From assembly GCF_001742225.1 (NCBI RefSeq), contig NZ_CP017075.1, positions 2,666,001-2,730,000 of the forward strand: a DNA stretch of 64,000 bases, read 5' to 3'. Shown piece after piece: positions 48,026 to 57,793 of the stretch; within the stretch, counting starts at the first letter, position 1; every line of letters starts with the position of its first letter. Made by a program: the position numbers and the translations under genes. The notes beneath the pieces were generated by a model that searched no databases, was not told where the DNA came from, and was given only the letters and a program-made list of their open reading frames with translations. The DNA comes from Novosphingobium resinovorum (GTDB lineage Bacteria; Pseudomonadota; Alphaproteobacteria; Sphingomonadales; Sphingomonadaceae).

Positions 48026-49948
48026 ATGAACGCCAATCCGGCCACTCCTTTGCTCGACACGGTTTCGACTCCCGATGACCTGCGCAGGCTGAAGCCCGCG
48101 CAGCTGCGCCAGCTTGCCGACGAACTGCGGACCGAGATGATCTCGGCCGTGGGTCAGACCGGCGGCCACCTCGGCTCCGGCCTTGGCGTGGTCGAACTGA
48201 CCGTGGCGATCCACTACGTCTTCGACACGCCCGTCGATCGCCTGATCTGGGACGTCGGCCACCAGGCCTACCCGCACAAGATCCTGACCGGCCGCCGCGA
48301 TCGTATCCGCACCCTGCGCCAAGGTGGCGGCCTGTCCGGCTTCACCAAGCGGTCGGAGAGCGAGTACGACCCCTTCGGCACCGCGCACAGCTCCACCTCG
48401 ATCTCCGCCGCGCTGGGCTTCGCGATGGGCAGCAAGATCAAGGGCCAGCCCGGCCGCGGCATCGCCGTGATCGGCGACGGCGCGATGAGCGCAGGGATGG
48501 CCTACGAGGCGATGAACAACGCGCGCGAGGCCGGAAACCGCCTCGTCGTCATCCTCAACGACAACGACATGTCGATCGCCCCGCCGGTCGGCGGCCTCTC
48601 GGCCTATCTCGCGCGTCTCGTATCCTCGGGCCAGTTCCTGGGCCTGCGCGAACTTGCCCGCAAGTTCGCCCGCAAGCTGCCCCGCCCGCTGCACCTCGCC
48701 GCCAAGAAGACCGACGAATTCGCGCGCGGCATGGCCATGGGCGGCACCCTGTTCGAGGAACTGGGCTTCTATTACGTCGGCCCGATCGACGGCCACGACC
48801 TCGACGCCCTCGTCCCGGTACTGGAAAACGTGCGCGACGCCGGCGAAGGCCCGATCCTCGTCCACGTCGTCACGCAGAAGGGCAAGGGCTACGGCCCGGC
48901 CGAAAGCGCGGCGGACAAGTACCACGGCGTCCAGAAGTTCGACGTCATCACCGGCGAGCAGGCCAAGGCCCCCGCCGGTCCGCCCAGCTACACCGGCACG
49001 TTCGCCAAGGCCCTCGTCGCCGAAGCGGAAAAGGACGCCACGATCTGCGCGATCACTGCCGCGATGCCGTCGGGCACGGGCCTAGACAAGTTCGCGCAGA
49101 TGTTCCCCGAACGCAGCTTCGACGTCGGTATCGCCGAACAGCACGCCGTCACGTTCGCGGCGGGCCTCGCCGCGCAGGGGATGCGCCCGTTCTGCGCGAT
49201 CTACTCCACTTTCCTGCAGCGCGCCTTCGATCAGGTCGTGCACGACGTGGCGATCCAGAACCTGCCCGTGCGCTTCGCCATCGACCGCGCCGGGCTCGTC
49301 GGTGCGGACGGCGCCACCCACGCCGGCTCGTTCGACGTCACCTACCTCGCCACCCTGCCCAACATGGTGGTCATGGCCGCGGCCGACGAAGCCGAACTTG
49401 TCCACATGGTCCACACCGCCGCGCAATACGACGCAGGCCCCATCGCCTTCCGCTACCCGCGCGGCAACGGCACCGGCGCCGCCCTGCCCGAGACTCCCGA
49501 ACTGCTGGAGATCGGCAAGGGCCGCGTGGTGCGTGAAGGTACCAAGGTCGCCCTCCTATCGCTCGGCACCCGCCTCGGCGAAGCCCTCAAAGCCGCCGAC
49601 CATCTGGAGGCCAAGGGCCTGTCCACCACCGTGGCCGACCTGCGCTTCGCCAAGCCGCTCGACACCGACCTCATCCGCCGCCTGATGCTGTCTCACGAAG
49701 TCGTGGTGACCGTGGAGGAAGGCTCGATCGGCGGCCTCGGCGCCCACGTGCTGACGATGGCCAGCGACGAAGGCCTGACCGACGCCGGGCTAAAAATCCG
49801 CACCATGCGCCTGCCCGACACCTTCCAGGACCACGACAAGCCCGAGACGCAGTACGACGAAGCAGGGCTGAACGCACCGCAGATCGTCGATACGGTGCTG
49901 AAGGCGCTGCGGCATAACAGCGCAGGGGTGAACGAGGCGCGGGCTTAA
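48026..49948 (+). CDS. dxs: 1-deoxy-D-xylulose-5-phosphate synthase
   Basis: A 640-residue TPP-dependent enzyme that condenses pyruvate and glyceraldehyde-3-phosphate, the first committed step of the MEP isoprenoid pathway. [13 protein letters not shown] (substrate entry), the TPP motif [16 protein letters not shown] and the transketolase region [20 protein letters not shown] are intact. The length is normal. The 94-bp gap to the divergent VOC gene should hold its promoter; no thiamine riboswitch fold is evident there. Confidence 0.97.
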   Translation: MNANPATPLLDTVSTPDDLRRLKPAQLRQLADELRTEMISAVGQTGGHLGSGLGVVELTVAIHYVFDTPVDRLIWDVGHQAYPHKILTGRRDRIRTLRQGGGLSGFTKRSESEYDPFGTAHSSTSISAALGFAMGSKIKGQPGRGIAVIGDGAMSAGMAYEAMNNAREAGNRLVVILNDNDMSIAPPVGGLSAYLARLVSSGQFLGLRELARKFARKLPRPLHLAAKKTDEFARGMAMGGTLFEELGFYYVGPIDGHDLDALVPVLENVRDAGEGPILVHVVTQKGKGYGPAESAADKYHGVQKFDVITGEQAKAPAGPPSYTGTFAKALVAEAEKDATICAITAAMPSGTGLDKFAQMFPERSFDVGIAEQHAVTFAAGLAAQGMRPFCAIYSTFLQRAFDQVVHDVAIQNLPVRFAIDRAGLVGADGATHAGSFDVTYLATLPNMVVMAAADEAELVHMVHTAAQYDAGPIAFRYPRGNGTGAALPETPELLEIGKGRVVREGTKVALLSLGTRLGEALKAADHLEAKGLSTTVADLRFAKPLDTDLIRRLMLSHEVVVTVEEGSIGGLGAHVLTMASDEGLTDAGLKIRTMRLPDTFQDHDKPETQYDEAGLNAPQIVDTVLKALRHNSAGVNEARA

Positions 49949-50101
49949 CGTTTTATGGGAAGTCCTGGGGCCATCGCCCCAGACCCCGATACTGTCGGCG
50001 CCGCGCGCGCAGCCGCGTTGAACAGGATTTCCAGCCTTGCGTGATTATTTGCCCAGCTTTCGACGTAGACGAATAACTCAGAAACCTGGTTAATCGCACT
50101 T

Positions 50102-50188
50102 CGTCATTCCCGCGAAAGTGGGAGCTCAACTGATGCCCGGGCAACACAAGCCGTCAGGAGATGGGTTCCCGCCTTCGCGGGAATGACG
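50102..50188. repeat. Palindromic intergenic repeat, CGTCAT-CCCGCGAAGG family, copy 2
   Basis: The left arm CGTCATTCCCGCGAAAGTGG faces the right arm CCGCCTTCGCGGGAATGACG. The spacer again contains GCAACAC and TCAGGAGATGGG, as in copy 1 at 20321-20407. It lies between dxs and a convergent small gene and could terminate both. Confidence 0.8.
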
Positions 50189-50199
50189 ATAAAGGTTGG

Positions 50200-50460
50200 C
50201 TAGCTGCCGTTCGGCCTATCGCGCCAAGAACGGACTTTTGCGATCAGCAGATTGACGCACAAGGCAAGTCCGATTGCGACCGCAATTACAGCCCCCATCA
50301 TGATCCACATGGGTGTGTAGTCGCCAACGCAGGGCGGTTTCCGTCCTTCGCACCCGCCACCGCCCATGATGCTCGCGATGAACAAGATAAATGCGATAGG
50401 AGTCATCAGCACAAAAGCGGTGAGACACCCCCAGTTCGTTGGACGGTTTGCGTAGCTCAT
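50200..50460 (-). CDS. Small membrane protein with two predicted helices
   Basis: 86 residues. The segments CLTAFVLMTPIAFILFIA (about 12-29) and MWIMMGAVIAVAIGLALC (about 51-68) are hydrophobic. A Cys/Gly-rich connector, GGGGCEGRKPPC, lies between them. The ATG follows AGGATCG. No family is recognised. It lies between convergent genes and repeats. Confidence 0.65.
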   Translation of the reverse strand: MSYANRPTNWGCLTAFVLMTPIAFILFIASIMGGGGCEGRKPPCVGDYTPMWIMMGAVIAVAIGLALCVNLLIAKVRSWRDRPNGS

Positions 50461-50626
50461 TCTGCGATCCTGACTGGCGAGGTTACTGTCCGCAATGGCG
50501 GCGAAAGCTGCCGTGGCGCCTCTGACAACTGCCGCAGGCCATCAATATGCACGCAGCCCCGCCTCACGCGCGACGACGCCAGTAACGGGGTGCAGGGGGC
50601 GATGGCCCCCTGCCTTACCTTCTCTC

Positions 50627-51919
50627 TTACCAGTCGTAGGCTTTGGGCAGATAGGTCTCGTCCAGATCCTTGTACCGTTCGCGCAGCCGCGCCTGATGGC
50701 TGTCCACGGGCTGCTTCACCCCGTCGATCCACACCGAGACCGGCGCGGAAGACAATTCGAGCGGGTCGCCGTCCCACAGCACCACGTCGCCCGCCGCGCC
50801 GGGGGCGAGCACCCCGGCTTTTCCGCCGAAGCCGCTGATCTCGGCCGGGATCGAGGTGATCGCCGCCAGTGCTTCGCCCCAGGTGAGGCCCGAAGCGCCG
50901 GGGATCTTCGTCAGGGCGACGAGGTTGCCGGCCTGCTGCGGGGCGTTGCGGGGCTGGTCCATGCCCATGAACATGCCGATGGCGACCTTGACGCCGGCCT
51001 TCTTCATGCGGCCGACGTTGGACATGGTGGCGGCCAGCGTCTCGAAGGTGGCGGGCAGGTCGCGCATCGGCATCGTCACGACGGGAACGCCCGCCGCCGC
51101 GATCTCAGGCGCGACGAGCCAGCCTTCGGTGGCGCCGACGAGGACGAGGTCGAGCCTGGGAAACTCGGCCTTGAGCGCGAGGACGCCGCGGATGTCCGAG
51201 GCGCGTTCGACGCCGACGTAGAGGGTCTGCGTGCCGTCGATAACTTTCGCCAGCGCGGCGGCGTCGGCGCGGGTCAGCAGGACGTCGCCCTGTCGCTGCG
51301 CGCCTACCGGCAGCGCGGCGACTTCGCGGGCTTCGCGCAGGGCGTTGCGCAGCGCGGTGTGCGCCGCGACGCGGCTGCCGCCGGAGAGACGCGCGCCCGA
51401 TTCGCCAAGCTCCACGTACTGGAACGCGCGCGGCTTCATGACGATCGCCGCGTCCTGGCCGAGGTCGATCACGGCGCCTTGTCCGGCGAAGATCGAGGCT
51501 CCGTTCATCGGCGCGACGCTGGCGCGGGTGACGCCCCCTTCGCGGCTGACGGCGATGTGTTCGCTGGAAGGGTTGAGCGCGGTGGCGACGTCGAGCGCGG
51601 CGTTGAAGGGGGACTTTTCGGCCGAGGTGTCGTTGCTGTCGTCGACCGCTTCGACGTCCCACAGGCCGAGGTCGGTGACGGCGGAGAACAGGCCCGGTGT
51701 GACCCACTTGCCCGTCCCGTCGATCACTTGGGTGCCGCCCGGTGCCGCCGTGTCCCGTCCTACCGAAACGATCTTTCCAGCCCGGACGACGACGGTTGCG
51801 TGTTCGATCGGGGCGCTGCCGTCGCCGGTGCCGACGGTCGCGTTGGTAATGGCAAAATCCTGAGCGGAAACGGAAATCGGCGCGGCGCCGAGAAGGATGG
51901 CGAGGATCAGGCGATTCAT
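50627..51919 (-). CDS. Amidohydrolase-like protein lacking the HxH metal motif
   Basis: A 430-residue exported (signal LILAILLGAAPISVSA) paralogue of the upstream amidohydrolase. The composite beta-barrel frame is clear: VVRAGKIVSVG at the start and LAPGAAGDVVLWDGDPLELS at the end. At the usual metal site it reads GLFSAVTDLG instead of GxxDxHxH, and no other obvious His cluster replaces it. It may therefore be a catalytically inactive partner. Its start overlaps the stop of the active-looking neighbour by 4 bp, so the two are produced together. Confidence 0.85.
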   Translation of the reverse strand: MNRLILAILLGAAPISVSAQDFAITNATVGTGDGSAPIEHATVVVRAGKIVSVGRDTAAPGGTQVIDGTGKWVTPGLFSAVTDLGLWDVEAVDDSNDTSAEKSPFNAALDVATALNPSSEHIAVSREGGVTRASVAPMNGASIFAGQGAVIDLGQDAAIVMKPRAFQYVELGESGARLSGGSRVAAHTALRNALREAREVAALPVGAQRQGDVLLTRADAAALAKVIDGTQTLYVGVERASDIRGVLALKAEFPRLDLVLVGATEGWLVAPEIAAAGVPVVTMPMRDLPATFETLAATMSNVGRMKKAGVKVAIGMFMGMDQPRNAPQQAGNLVALTKIPGASGLTWGEALAAITSIPAEISGFGGKAGVLAPGAAGDVVLWDGDPLELSSAPVSVWIDGVKQPVDSHQARLRERYKDLDETYLPKAYDW

Positions 51920-53298
51920 TTCACGTCTCCTTCGCCGGGCTGGCCAAGCTCGAAATCGCTGACCGGCTTTCGCTTGGGGTCATCGGCGTCGTAGAGCAGC
52001 GCACCGTCCGACCAGACCTTCTCCGGGCGCGAATAGACCGACAGCGGATTGCCGTTCCAGAGCACCACGTCGGCCATCTTCCCGGCCTCCAGACTGCCGG
52101 TTTTCTCGCCGATTCCCATGGCCTTGGCGGCATTGTAGGTGAACCAGCCGACGACCTGCCCGTCGGGCACGTCCACCCCGATCCGCCTGCCTGCCGCCTG
52201 CGCGCGCGCCGCCGCCTGATTGAGCCGCTGGATGCCGTTCTCGTCGTCGGAATGGATCACCACGCAGGCCCCCTGCTTGGCCAAAAGTGCAGCGTTTTCA
52301 GGGATGCCGTCGTAGGCTTCCATCTTGAAGCCGTACCAGTCTGCCCAGATCGCGGCGCAAACGTCGTTGGCCTTGAGCAGGTCGCCGATCTTGTAAGCCT
52401 CGACCGCGTGGTGGAAGGCGGTGACCTTGTAGCCCATCTCCTTGGCCATATCGAGGACCTGCGCCATCTCGTCGGCGCGATAGCAATGATTCTGAACGAG
52501 AATCTCGCCCTTCAGCACGCCTTCGAGGGTGTCCTTGCCGAGATCGCGATCGGCATGATCACCGTCCATATACTTCTTCGCATCGATCCACGCCTGCCGG
52601 TCGACCGAGAAATTCCCCATGCGAGTCATGGGCTTCTGGTTCCTGGCGCCGTAGACCCGCTTGGGGTTCTCGCCGCAGGCCATCTTCAGCGAATAGGGCG
52701 CCCCGGGGTACTTCATGCCCTGCACGGTGCGGCTGGGCACGTTCTTGAGCGTCACCGCCCGCCCGCCGATGAGGTTGCCGGAACCGGGGAGAATCTGCAG
52801 CGTGGTGACGCCGCCATTGATGAGCGCCCGCGTGAAACCGGGGTCCTGCGGCCAGACCGAATGCTCGGCCCAGACGTCCGGCGTGGTCGGGCTGGTCATC
52901 TCGTTGCCATCCGACAGCGCATCGACCGAAGGGCTGGGATAGACGCCGAGGTGCGAGTGGATGTCGATCACGCCCGGCGTCACGAACTTGCCGGAGCCGT
53001 CCACGCGATCGTAACCGGCCGGAATCGCTAGGTCCGCCGCCCCGACGGCGACGACTTTGCCGTTCTCGAACAGGACGGTGCCGTTGTCGATCCGCCCACC
53101 ACGCCCGTCATAGACCGTCGCGCCGACCAGCGCCGTCGGCCGGCCCGGATAGGGCTTGTAAGTCGAAGAATAGGGTGCTGGTCCGGACTTCGCGTCCTTG
53201 TCCTTCTTCTTCGCATCGGCGGCCTGCGTGGTCATCACGAGAGCGGCGCTCATGACCAGGCCACACAGCAGACGCCGCTTCCAAGGCGTTTCCCTCAT
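51916..53298 (-). CDS. Exported amidohydrolase (imidazolonepropionase-like)
   Basis: A 460-residue protein from the ATG at 53298, preceded by AGGGGAAA. A signal peptide (RLLCGLVMSAALVMTTQAADA) precedes a Lys-rich linker. The amidohydrolase fold shows the metal motif GVIDIHSHLG, the later HHAVEAYK, the metal-site HSDDENG and the barrel end LEAGKMADVVLWNGNPL. It likely cleaves cyclic or dipeptide amide bonds in the periplasm. It lies 64 bp downstream of a POT peptide transporter gene and overlaps the next amidohydrolase gene. Confidence 0.88.
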   Translation of the reverse strand: MRETPWKRRLLCGLVMSAALVMTTQAADAKKKDKDAKSGPAPYSSTYKPYPGRPTALVGATVYDGRGGRIDNGTVLFENGKVVAVGAADLAIPAGYDRVDGSGKFVTPGVIDIHSHLGVYPSPSVDALSDGNEMTSPTTPDVWAEHSVWPQDPGFTRALINGGVTTLQILPGSGNLIGGRAVTLKNVPSRTVQGMKYPGAPYSLKMACGENPKRVYGARNQKPMTRMGNFSVDRQAWIDAKKYMDGDHADRDLGKDTLEGVLKGEILVQNHCYRADEMAQVLDMAKEMGYKVTAFHHAVEAYKIGDLLKANDVCAAIWADWYGFKMEAYDGIPENAALLAKQGACVVIHSDDENGIQRLNQAAARAQAAGRRIGVDVPDGQVVGWFTYNAAKAMGIGEKTGSLEAGKMADVVLWNGNPLSVYSRPEKVWSDGALLYDADDPKRKPVSDFELGQPGEGDVK

Positions 53299-53362
53299 TG
53301 GCAATTTCCCCTGTTGCAATACGAAACCGGCCCAGGGAGCACCCCGGGCCGGTCAGTCATTC

Positions 53363-55015
53363 TCAGTGCCTGATGGTCGGGTGGAGGCCCGCTTCCTGTG
53401 CCTCCAGCCCGATCCCGGCCTGCCCCTCAAGGTCGGCGTCCATGCCCCGGTCCGCCAGCGTGTCGAGGTGCATCCAGCGTCTGACCAGCGGCGAGACCGC
53501 CAGCACCACGACCGCCACGCCCAGCGTGATCCAGCCGATCTTCGAATAGATCGAGAGGGTCAGCGCCTTGTCCATGGTGCCGCTTTCGCCGCCGGTGGCC
53601 TCGCCGATCTTGCCCGCCACGAAGTTGCCCACGGCGGTCATGTAGAACCACGCGCCCATGATGAAGCTGCCCAGATGCAGCGGCGCCAGGCGCGTCATCG
53701 CCGAGAGCCCCACGGGCGACAGGCACAGCTCGCCGGTCGTGTGCAGCATGTAGATCAGGAACACGAAGACCACCGAGGTCATCACCGCCGGATCGCCGGT
53801 TCCCGCACCCCATACGAAGACGAGGAAGCCGAGGCCGACCTGCGCCAGCGCCAGTGCGAACTTGGCAGGTGCGCTGGGCTCAAGGCCCTTCTTGCCGAGC
53901 CAGGCCCACAGGCCCGCGAAAATGGGGCCGAACAGCACGATGTAGATCGGGTTGATCGACTGGAAGAGGCTGGTCGGCACTCCGCCGCGATCGACGAACT
54001 TGTCGGTATAGAGGCTGAGGCTGCCGCCCGCCTGCTCGAACAGGCCCCAGAAGATCGGGTTGAGCGCGATCAGGAACAGGATCGCGAAGATACGCTCGCG
54101 CGGTTCCTTGGGCAGCTTGAACGCTTCGTAGAGCGTATAGGCAAGCATCGCGACGCCCGAGACCATCAGCAGGGTCTGGATCACGGAGACGTACTGGATC
54201 AGGAACCAGATCACCGCGACCGAAGCGATGGCCACTCCGTAGAGCGTGAACTCGCGGTTCTTCGTCAGCGGCTTGGGCGGCTCGCCCCGGCCCTTGAGCG
54301 CAGGTCGACCGAGCACGAAGATGACGAGGCCCAGCAACATGCCGATACCCGCAAGGCCGAAGCCCCACGACCAGCCGATCGTCTCGCCCAGATAACCGAC
54401 GAGGATCGTGCCCAGCGTCGCGCCGGTGTTCACGCCCATGTAGAAGATCGTGTAGGCCGCGTCGCGCCGGGTGTCGGTCATCTTGTAGAGCTGCCCGACG
54501 ATCACCGAGATGTTCGCCTTGAGGAAGCCCGAACCGACGATGATGAGCGCCAGCGCCAGCCAGAATACATTGATTGCCGGGTCGCCCTGCTTCGTCGCCG
54601 GGTCGGTGACGCCCTGAAGGCCCTCGTAGGCCATGAACAGGTGGCCCACCGCGAGCACGATGCCGCCGAACAGCACGGCCTTCCTCTGCCCCAGCCAGCG
54701 GTCGGCGATGTAGCCACCCAGTACCGGGGTGATGTAGACGAGGCTGGTATAGGCGCCGTAGATGAGGTTCGACTGGCCGTCGGAAAACAGCCAGAACTTG
54801 ACGAGGTAGAGGATCAGCAGCGCCCGCATGCCGTAGTAGGAGAAACGCTCCCACATCTCGGCATAGAACAGCACGAAGAGGCCGCGAGGGTGGCCGGCGA
54901 ATTCATCGCTCCTGCGGGTGGCGATGATGCCGCCCACGGCGAGCACGGCGAAGAGGAAGACCGCGCCCGCAGCGCCGATCCAGTCCCCTTCCGTCCAGAG
55001 TGACATGTCTTTCAT
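53363..55015 (-). CDS. POT family proton-dependent peptide transporter
   Basis: A 550-residue MFS protein with about 14 hydrophobic segments. The POT signatures EMWERFSYYGMRALLILYL (about residues 53-71) and GGYIADRWLGQRK, and the later FYMGVNTGATLG, identify a di/tripeptide importer coupled to protons. It precedes two exported amidohydrolase genes, suggesting a unit for periplasmic peptide breakdown and uptake. The divergent gene upstream is ihfB. Confidence 0.92.
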   Translation of the reverse strand: MKDMSLWTEGDWIGAAGAVFLFAVLAVGGIIATRRSDEFAGHPRGLFVLFYAEMWERFSYYGMRALLILYLVKFWLFSDGQSNLIYGAYTSLVYITPVLGGYIADRWLGQRKAVLFGGIVLAVGHLFMAYEGLQGVTDPATKQGDPAINVFWLALALIIVGSGFLKANISVIVGQLYKMTDTRRDAAYTIFYMGVNTGATLGTILVGYLGETIGWSWGFGLAGIGMLLGLVIFVLGRPALKGRGEPPKPLTKNREFTLYGVAIASVAVIWFLIQYVSVIQTLLMVSGVAMLAYTLYEAFKLPKEPRERIFAILFLIALNPIFWGLFEQAGGSLSLYTDKFVDRGGVPTSLFQSINPIYIVLFGPIFAGLWAWLGKKGLEPSAPAKFALALAQVGLGFLVFVWGAGTGDPAVMTSVVFVFLIYMLHTTGELCLSPVGLSAMTRLAPLHLGSFIMGAWFYMTAVGNFVAGKIGEATGGESGTMDKALTLSIYSKIGWITLGVAVVVLAVSPLVRRWMHLDTLADRGMDADLEGQAGIGLEAQEAGLHPTIRH

Positions 55016-55332
55016 GGTGCTGATGCCTTCGCGCCCTGAATGTTTGTATATTGTTTCTTGGTCCCGCGGGCCACCGGCCGCGCGTGAAGGAACAGGAGGT
55101 TAGCGCGCTATTTTCCCCTGTAAATGGGGCGAGGCCGCCACGGATGGTGCTTGCCCCACGCTCAAATGATCACTTTTGCGCATCTCACGCGAGGCATTGC
55201 GCGAAGCGCACGCTGGTGGCATTTTCACGACAGGCCATGGGGAGGCCAGACGTAATTTTCTGTTTCGGTGCGCGGGTGAACAATTTTTAACACCCTGCCG
55301 CCATGGGCACGCTTTTTTGGGGGAAAGTCGCG
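55016..55332. other. Divergent promoter region, POT transporter and ihfB
   Basis: A gap of 317 bp without a recognisable gene. The part nearest ihfB (55240-55300) is AT-richer, with GTGAACAATTTTTAACAC just before the GGGGGAAAG ribosome binding site. Next to the POT gene a TTGTATATTGTTTC stretch on the plus strand is AT-rich and could belong to the minus-strand promoter. These are positions of interest, not mapped promoters. Confidence 0.45.
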
Positions 55333-55617
55333 ATGATCAGGTCCGAACTGCTTCAGGTACTGGGCAAGGACAACCCGGAACTGCGTGCCGAGGACGTCGA
55401 GCGCGCCGTCGATACCTTCTTCGAGGAGATCAGCCAGCGCCTCGCCGACGGCGGGCGCGTGGAACTGCGCGGATTCGGCGCCTTCTCCACCCGCCACCGC
55501 GACGGCCGCAAGGGCCGCAACCCGCGCACCGGCGAAAGCGTCGAAGTACCGGAAAAGCGCGTCCCCTACTTCAAGCCCGGCAAGGAAATGCGCGTCCGCC
55601 TCAACGTCGGGGAATAG
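55333..55617 (+). CDS. ihfB: Integration host factor beta subunit
   Basis: A 94-residue DNA-bending protein. It begins [20 protein letters not shown], and the beta-arm region [26 protein letters not shown], with its proline-tipped arm, is standard for IHF. The start at 55333 follows GGGGGAAAG; the upstream ATG at 55303 would add 10 non-conserved residues. It pairs with IhfA encoded elsewhere and acts in the nucleoid. Confidence 0.95.
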   Translation: MIRSELLQVLGKDNPELRAEDVERAVDTFFEEISQRLADGGRVELRGFGAFSTRHRDGRKGRNPRTGESVEVPEKRVPYFKPGKEMRVRLNVGE

Positions 55618-55686
55618 AAGACCGCGTTCAGAAGATTGCGCCGCCGCTCACAGGCGGCTAGACGCTGCCACGCCCAGCCGGGCCGT

Positions 55687-55770
55687 GCGGGCGTGGCGGA
55701 ATGGTAGACGCTGCGGACTTAAAATCCGCTTGGGATTCCAGTGCGGGTTCGAGTCCCGCCGCCCGCACCA
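55687..55770 (+). tRNA. tRNA-Leu (anticodon TAA)
   Basis: Acceptor arm GCGGGCG (55687-55693) pairs with CGCCCGC (55760-55766), followed by the discriminator A and an encoded CCA. The anticodon stem GCGGA/TCCGC closes CTTAAAA, giving anticodon TAA for leucine. The variable arm is long, as in class II tRNAs, and the T-arm GGTTCGAGTCC is canonical. Confidence 0.97.
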
Positions 55771-55937
55771 GATTTTCGATACCGACGAATACTGCGCATT
55801 TATTCGGCGAGCGAATTTTGTTCAATCGTTTGCGTTTACAAATGCGTAACTTGAGAACTGGTATCAATTACTAAGTACCCACCTTTCATGGTATCGTCCG
55901 GACACCACGGCATGGGTACTTAGGGGTGATCTTTCGC

Positions 55938-56552
55938 ATGTCCTTCCCGGAAAGCCTGTCCGCCGGCAGCAAGCCGAGCTACGAGGACCAGCGCGCCAGT
56001 CCGCGCTTCGCCTTGCTGCTACGCGCCGCGAAGCTGATCGGGGCGCATGGCGAATACCTCTGCATCGTGCGCGACGTGTCCGAGACCGGCGTGAAGCTGC
56101 GCCTGTTCCACTCGCTAGCCACCGAGCGTCGCCTGGCCCTCGAAAGCGCGGCCGGGGACCGGCTTGCGGTCGAGAAGGTCTGGGAGAACGGCGGGGAGGC
56201 GGGCTTCCGCTTCGACGTCCCGATCGAGGTCCAGCGCTTCATCGCCGAGGCCGGCCCCTATCCCAAGCGCCCGATCCGCGTCTGCGTCGGCCATCCGGTG
56301 CAGGTGACGATCGCGGGGGAAACTTCGGCCGCCAAGGTGCGCGATCTCTCGCGCCAGGGCGCCGGGATCGAGACCGAACATTATCTCGCGATCGGGCAGC
56401 ATTTGCGCATCGGCTCCGCCCTCATGCCCGAATTCGAGGCCACCGTATGCTGGCGCCGGCATCCGTCCTACGGCATCGTCTTCCGGCAGTTGATGAGCCT
56501 CGAGGAACTGGCGGTCCGCGCCTTCCACATGCAGGAAGCGGGCGCCCGCTAG
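55938..56552 (+). CDS. PilZ-domain protein (two tandem PilZ-like folds)
   Basis: 204 residues from the ATG at 55938 (AGGGG upstream; a GTG at 55926 is possible). The N-terminal half has YEDQRASPRFALLLRA, a RxxxR-type entry, and VRDVSETGVKLRL matching the (D/N)-x-S-x-x-G PilZ core. The second half repeats the pattern with KVRDLSRQGAGIET. PilZ domains bind cyclic di-GMP and control motility or exopolysaccharide. It lies after the tRNA gene and ends 4 bp into the convergent ABC permease gene. Confidence 0.8.
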   Translation: MSFPESLSAGSKPSYEDQRASPRFALLLRAAKLIGAHGEYLCIVRDVSETGVKLRLFHSLATERRLALESAAGDRLAVEKVWENGGEAGFRFDVPIEVQRFIAEAGPYPKRPIRVCVGHPVQVTIAGETSAAKVRDLSRQGAGIETEHYLAIGQHLRIGSALMPEFEATVCWRRHPSYGIVFRQLMSLEELAVRAFHMQEAGAR

Positions 56553-57793
56553 CCTTCGGAAACGACGCGCCGCCACCACTTGCGACCTGCCCCCTGCGGC
56601 CCCGACTTCATCGCCCGCCTGCGAAACAGCATCGAGCCGCCACGAACCAGCAGCACCACCCACATCACCTGCCACCCAAGCGCCGCGACGTGCGGCCAGA
56701 GCGCCGGCTCCTGCGCGGCGCGGGCCAGCATCGCGAAGGGCGAGCTGAACGGCAGGACCACCGCCAGCATCTCGACCGCGCTGCCCGGTTGGGTCATCGC
56801 GTAAGTCGCGAAGAAGAACAACATGAGCTGCATCATCGTGACGGGCATAGACAGCGTTTGCACCTCGCGCACCGTGTTCGCCAGCGAGCCGATCGCGAGG
56901 AACACCGAGCCCAGCAGCAGGTAGGCCATCGCGAAGTAGATCACCCCCAGCCCGACCAGCATCGGCCAGCCGACCGCCGGTTCGGGCAGTGCCACGACCG
57001 ATCCCGCCGACAGGTAGATCGCTCCGCCGACGCTACCCCACACCGCGATGCCGACCAGCGACACGCCGAGCATGGCGAAGAGCTTGCCGAAGAACACCGA
57101 CTCCATCGGGATCGCGGCGGCCAGCACCTCGATGATCTTGTTGCCTTTTTCCTCGACAAGGTTGGACAGGACCATCCCGGCCAGCATCATCGTCAGCAGG
57201 AACAGCAAGGTCTGCGCGCCCTGCGCCGTACGTAGGCGGCTGCGCGAATCGCCGGGCGCCGCCACCGAGGTCTTGGCCAGCTTCACCTGTGGCCAGAAGG
57301 CCAGAGATCCGTCACGAACCTCGGCCGCGATCAGTTCGACATCCCCCCGCCAGTCCTTGATGAGCGGTCCCGGCCCGGTCAGCACCGGCGCGGCGGGAGA
57401 GCCCGACAGCACGCCCGCGAAAGCACCCTTGCGTGACGCCAGCACCACACCCGGATCGGCCTGCTCGGCCGGGGTCAGGTCCTTGACCACATGCATGTCC
57501 GGCAGGCCGCCTCCGAGCCGGTCGGCCAGTGCATCGCGGGCACGGACCATCGCCTTCGCGTCGGCCTCGGCCATGACCACGCCGATCGCAGGCGCCTCGC
57601 CGCTCTGATCGACGCGCTGGCCGACGCTGCCTGCCAGCAGTCCGACGATCACCGGGAACAGCGGACCGAGCAGGAAGAAAAAGAACGTGCGCGAGAACAG
57701 GATCGCGGTGAAGTCGCGCCGGGCCACCACCCAGGCTGCGGCCAGCATCGACAGGCGGCCGCGATGACCGGGCGCGGAAAGATCGAAGTTCAT
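56549..57793 (-). CDS. ABC-2 type exporter permease (NatB-like)
   Basis: A 414-residue membrane protein. One hydrophobic segment at the N-terminus (FFFFLLGPLFPVIVGLLAG) is followed by a large extracytoplasmic domain, then about five helices, including LLFLLTMMLAGMVLSNLV. This layout is characteristic of ABC-2 permeases of the NatB type. The longer frame to 58729 is antisense to queG and lacks conservation, so the start at 57793 is preferred. It overlaps the ATPase gene by 4 bp (ATGA). The substrate is unknown. Confidence 0.87.
   Translation of the reverse strand: MNFDLSAPGHRGRLSMLAAAWVVARRDFTAILFSRTFFFFLLGPLFPVIVGLLAGSVGQRVDQSGEAPAIGVVMAEADAKAMVRARDALADRLGGGLPDMHVVKDLTPAEQADPGVVLASRKGAFAGVLSGSPAAPVLTGPGPLIKDWRGDVELIAAEVRDGSLAFWPQVKLAKTSVAAPGDSRSRLRTAQGAQTLLFLLTMMLAGMVLSNLVEEKGNKIIEVLAAAIPMESVFFGKLFAMLGVSLVGIAVWGSVGGAIYLSAGSVVALPEPAVGWPMLVGLGVIYFAMAYLLLGSVFLAIGSLANTVREVQTLSMPVTMMQLMLFFFATYAMTQPGSAVEMLAVVLPFSSPFAMLARAAQEPALWPHVAALGWQVMWVVLLVRGGSMLFRRRAMKSGPQGAGRKWWRRVVSEG

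Noticed and set aside
55016..55332. A small RNA or riboswitch ahead of the POT transporter
   Set aside because: No clear hairpin-terminator arrangement or recognisable motif is visible.
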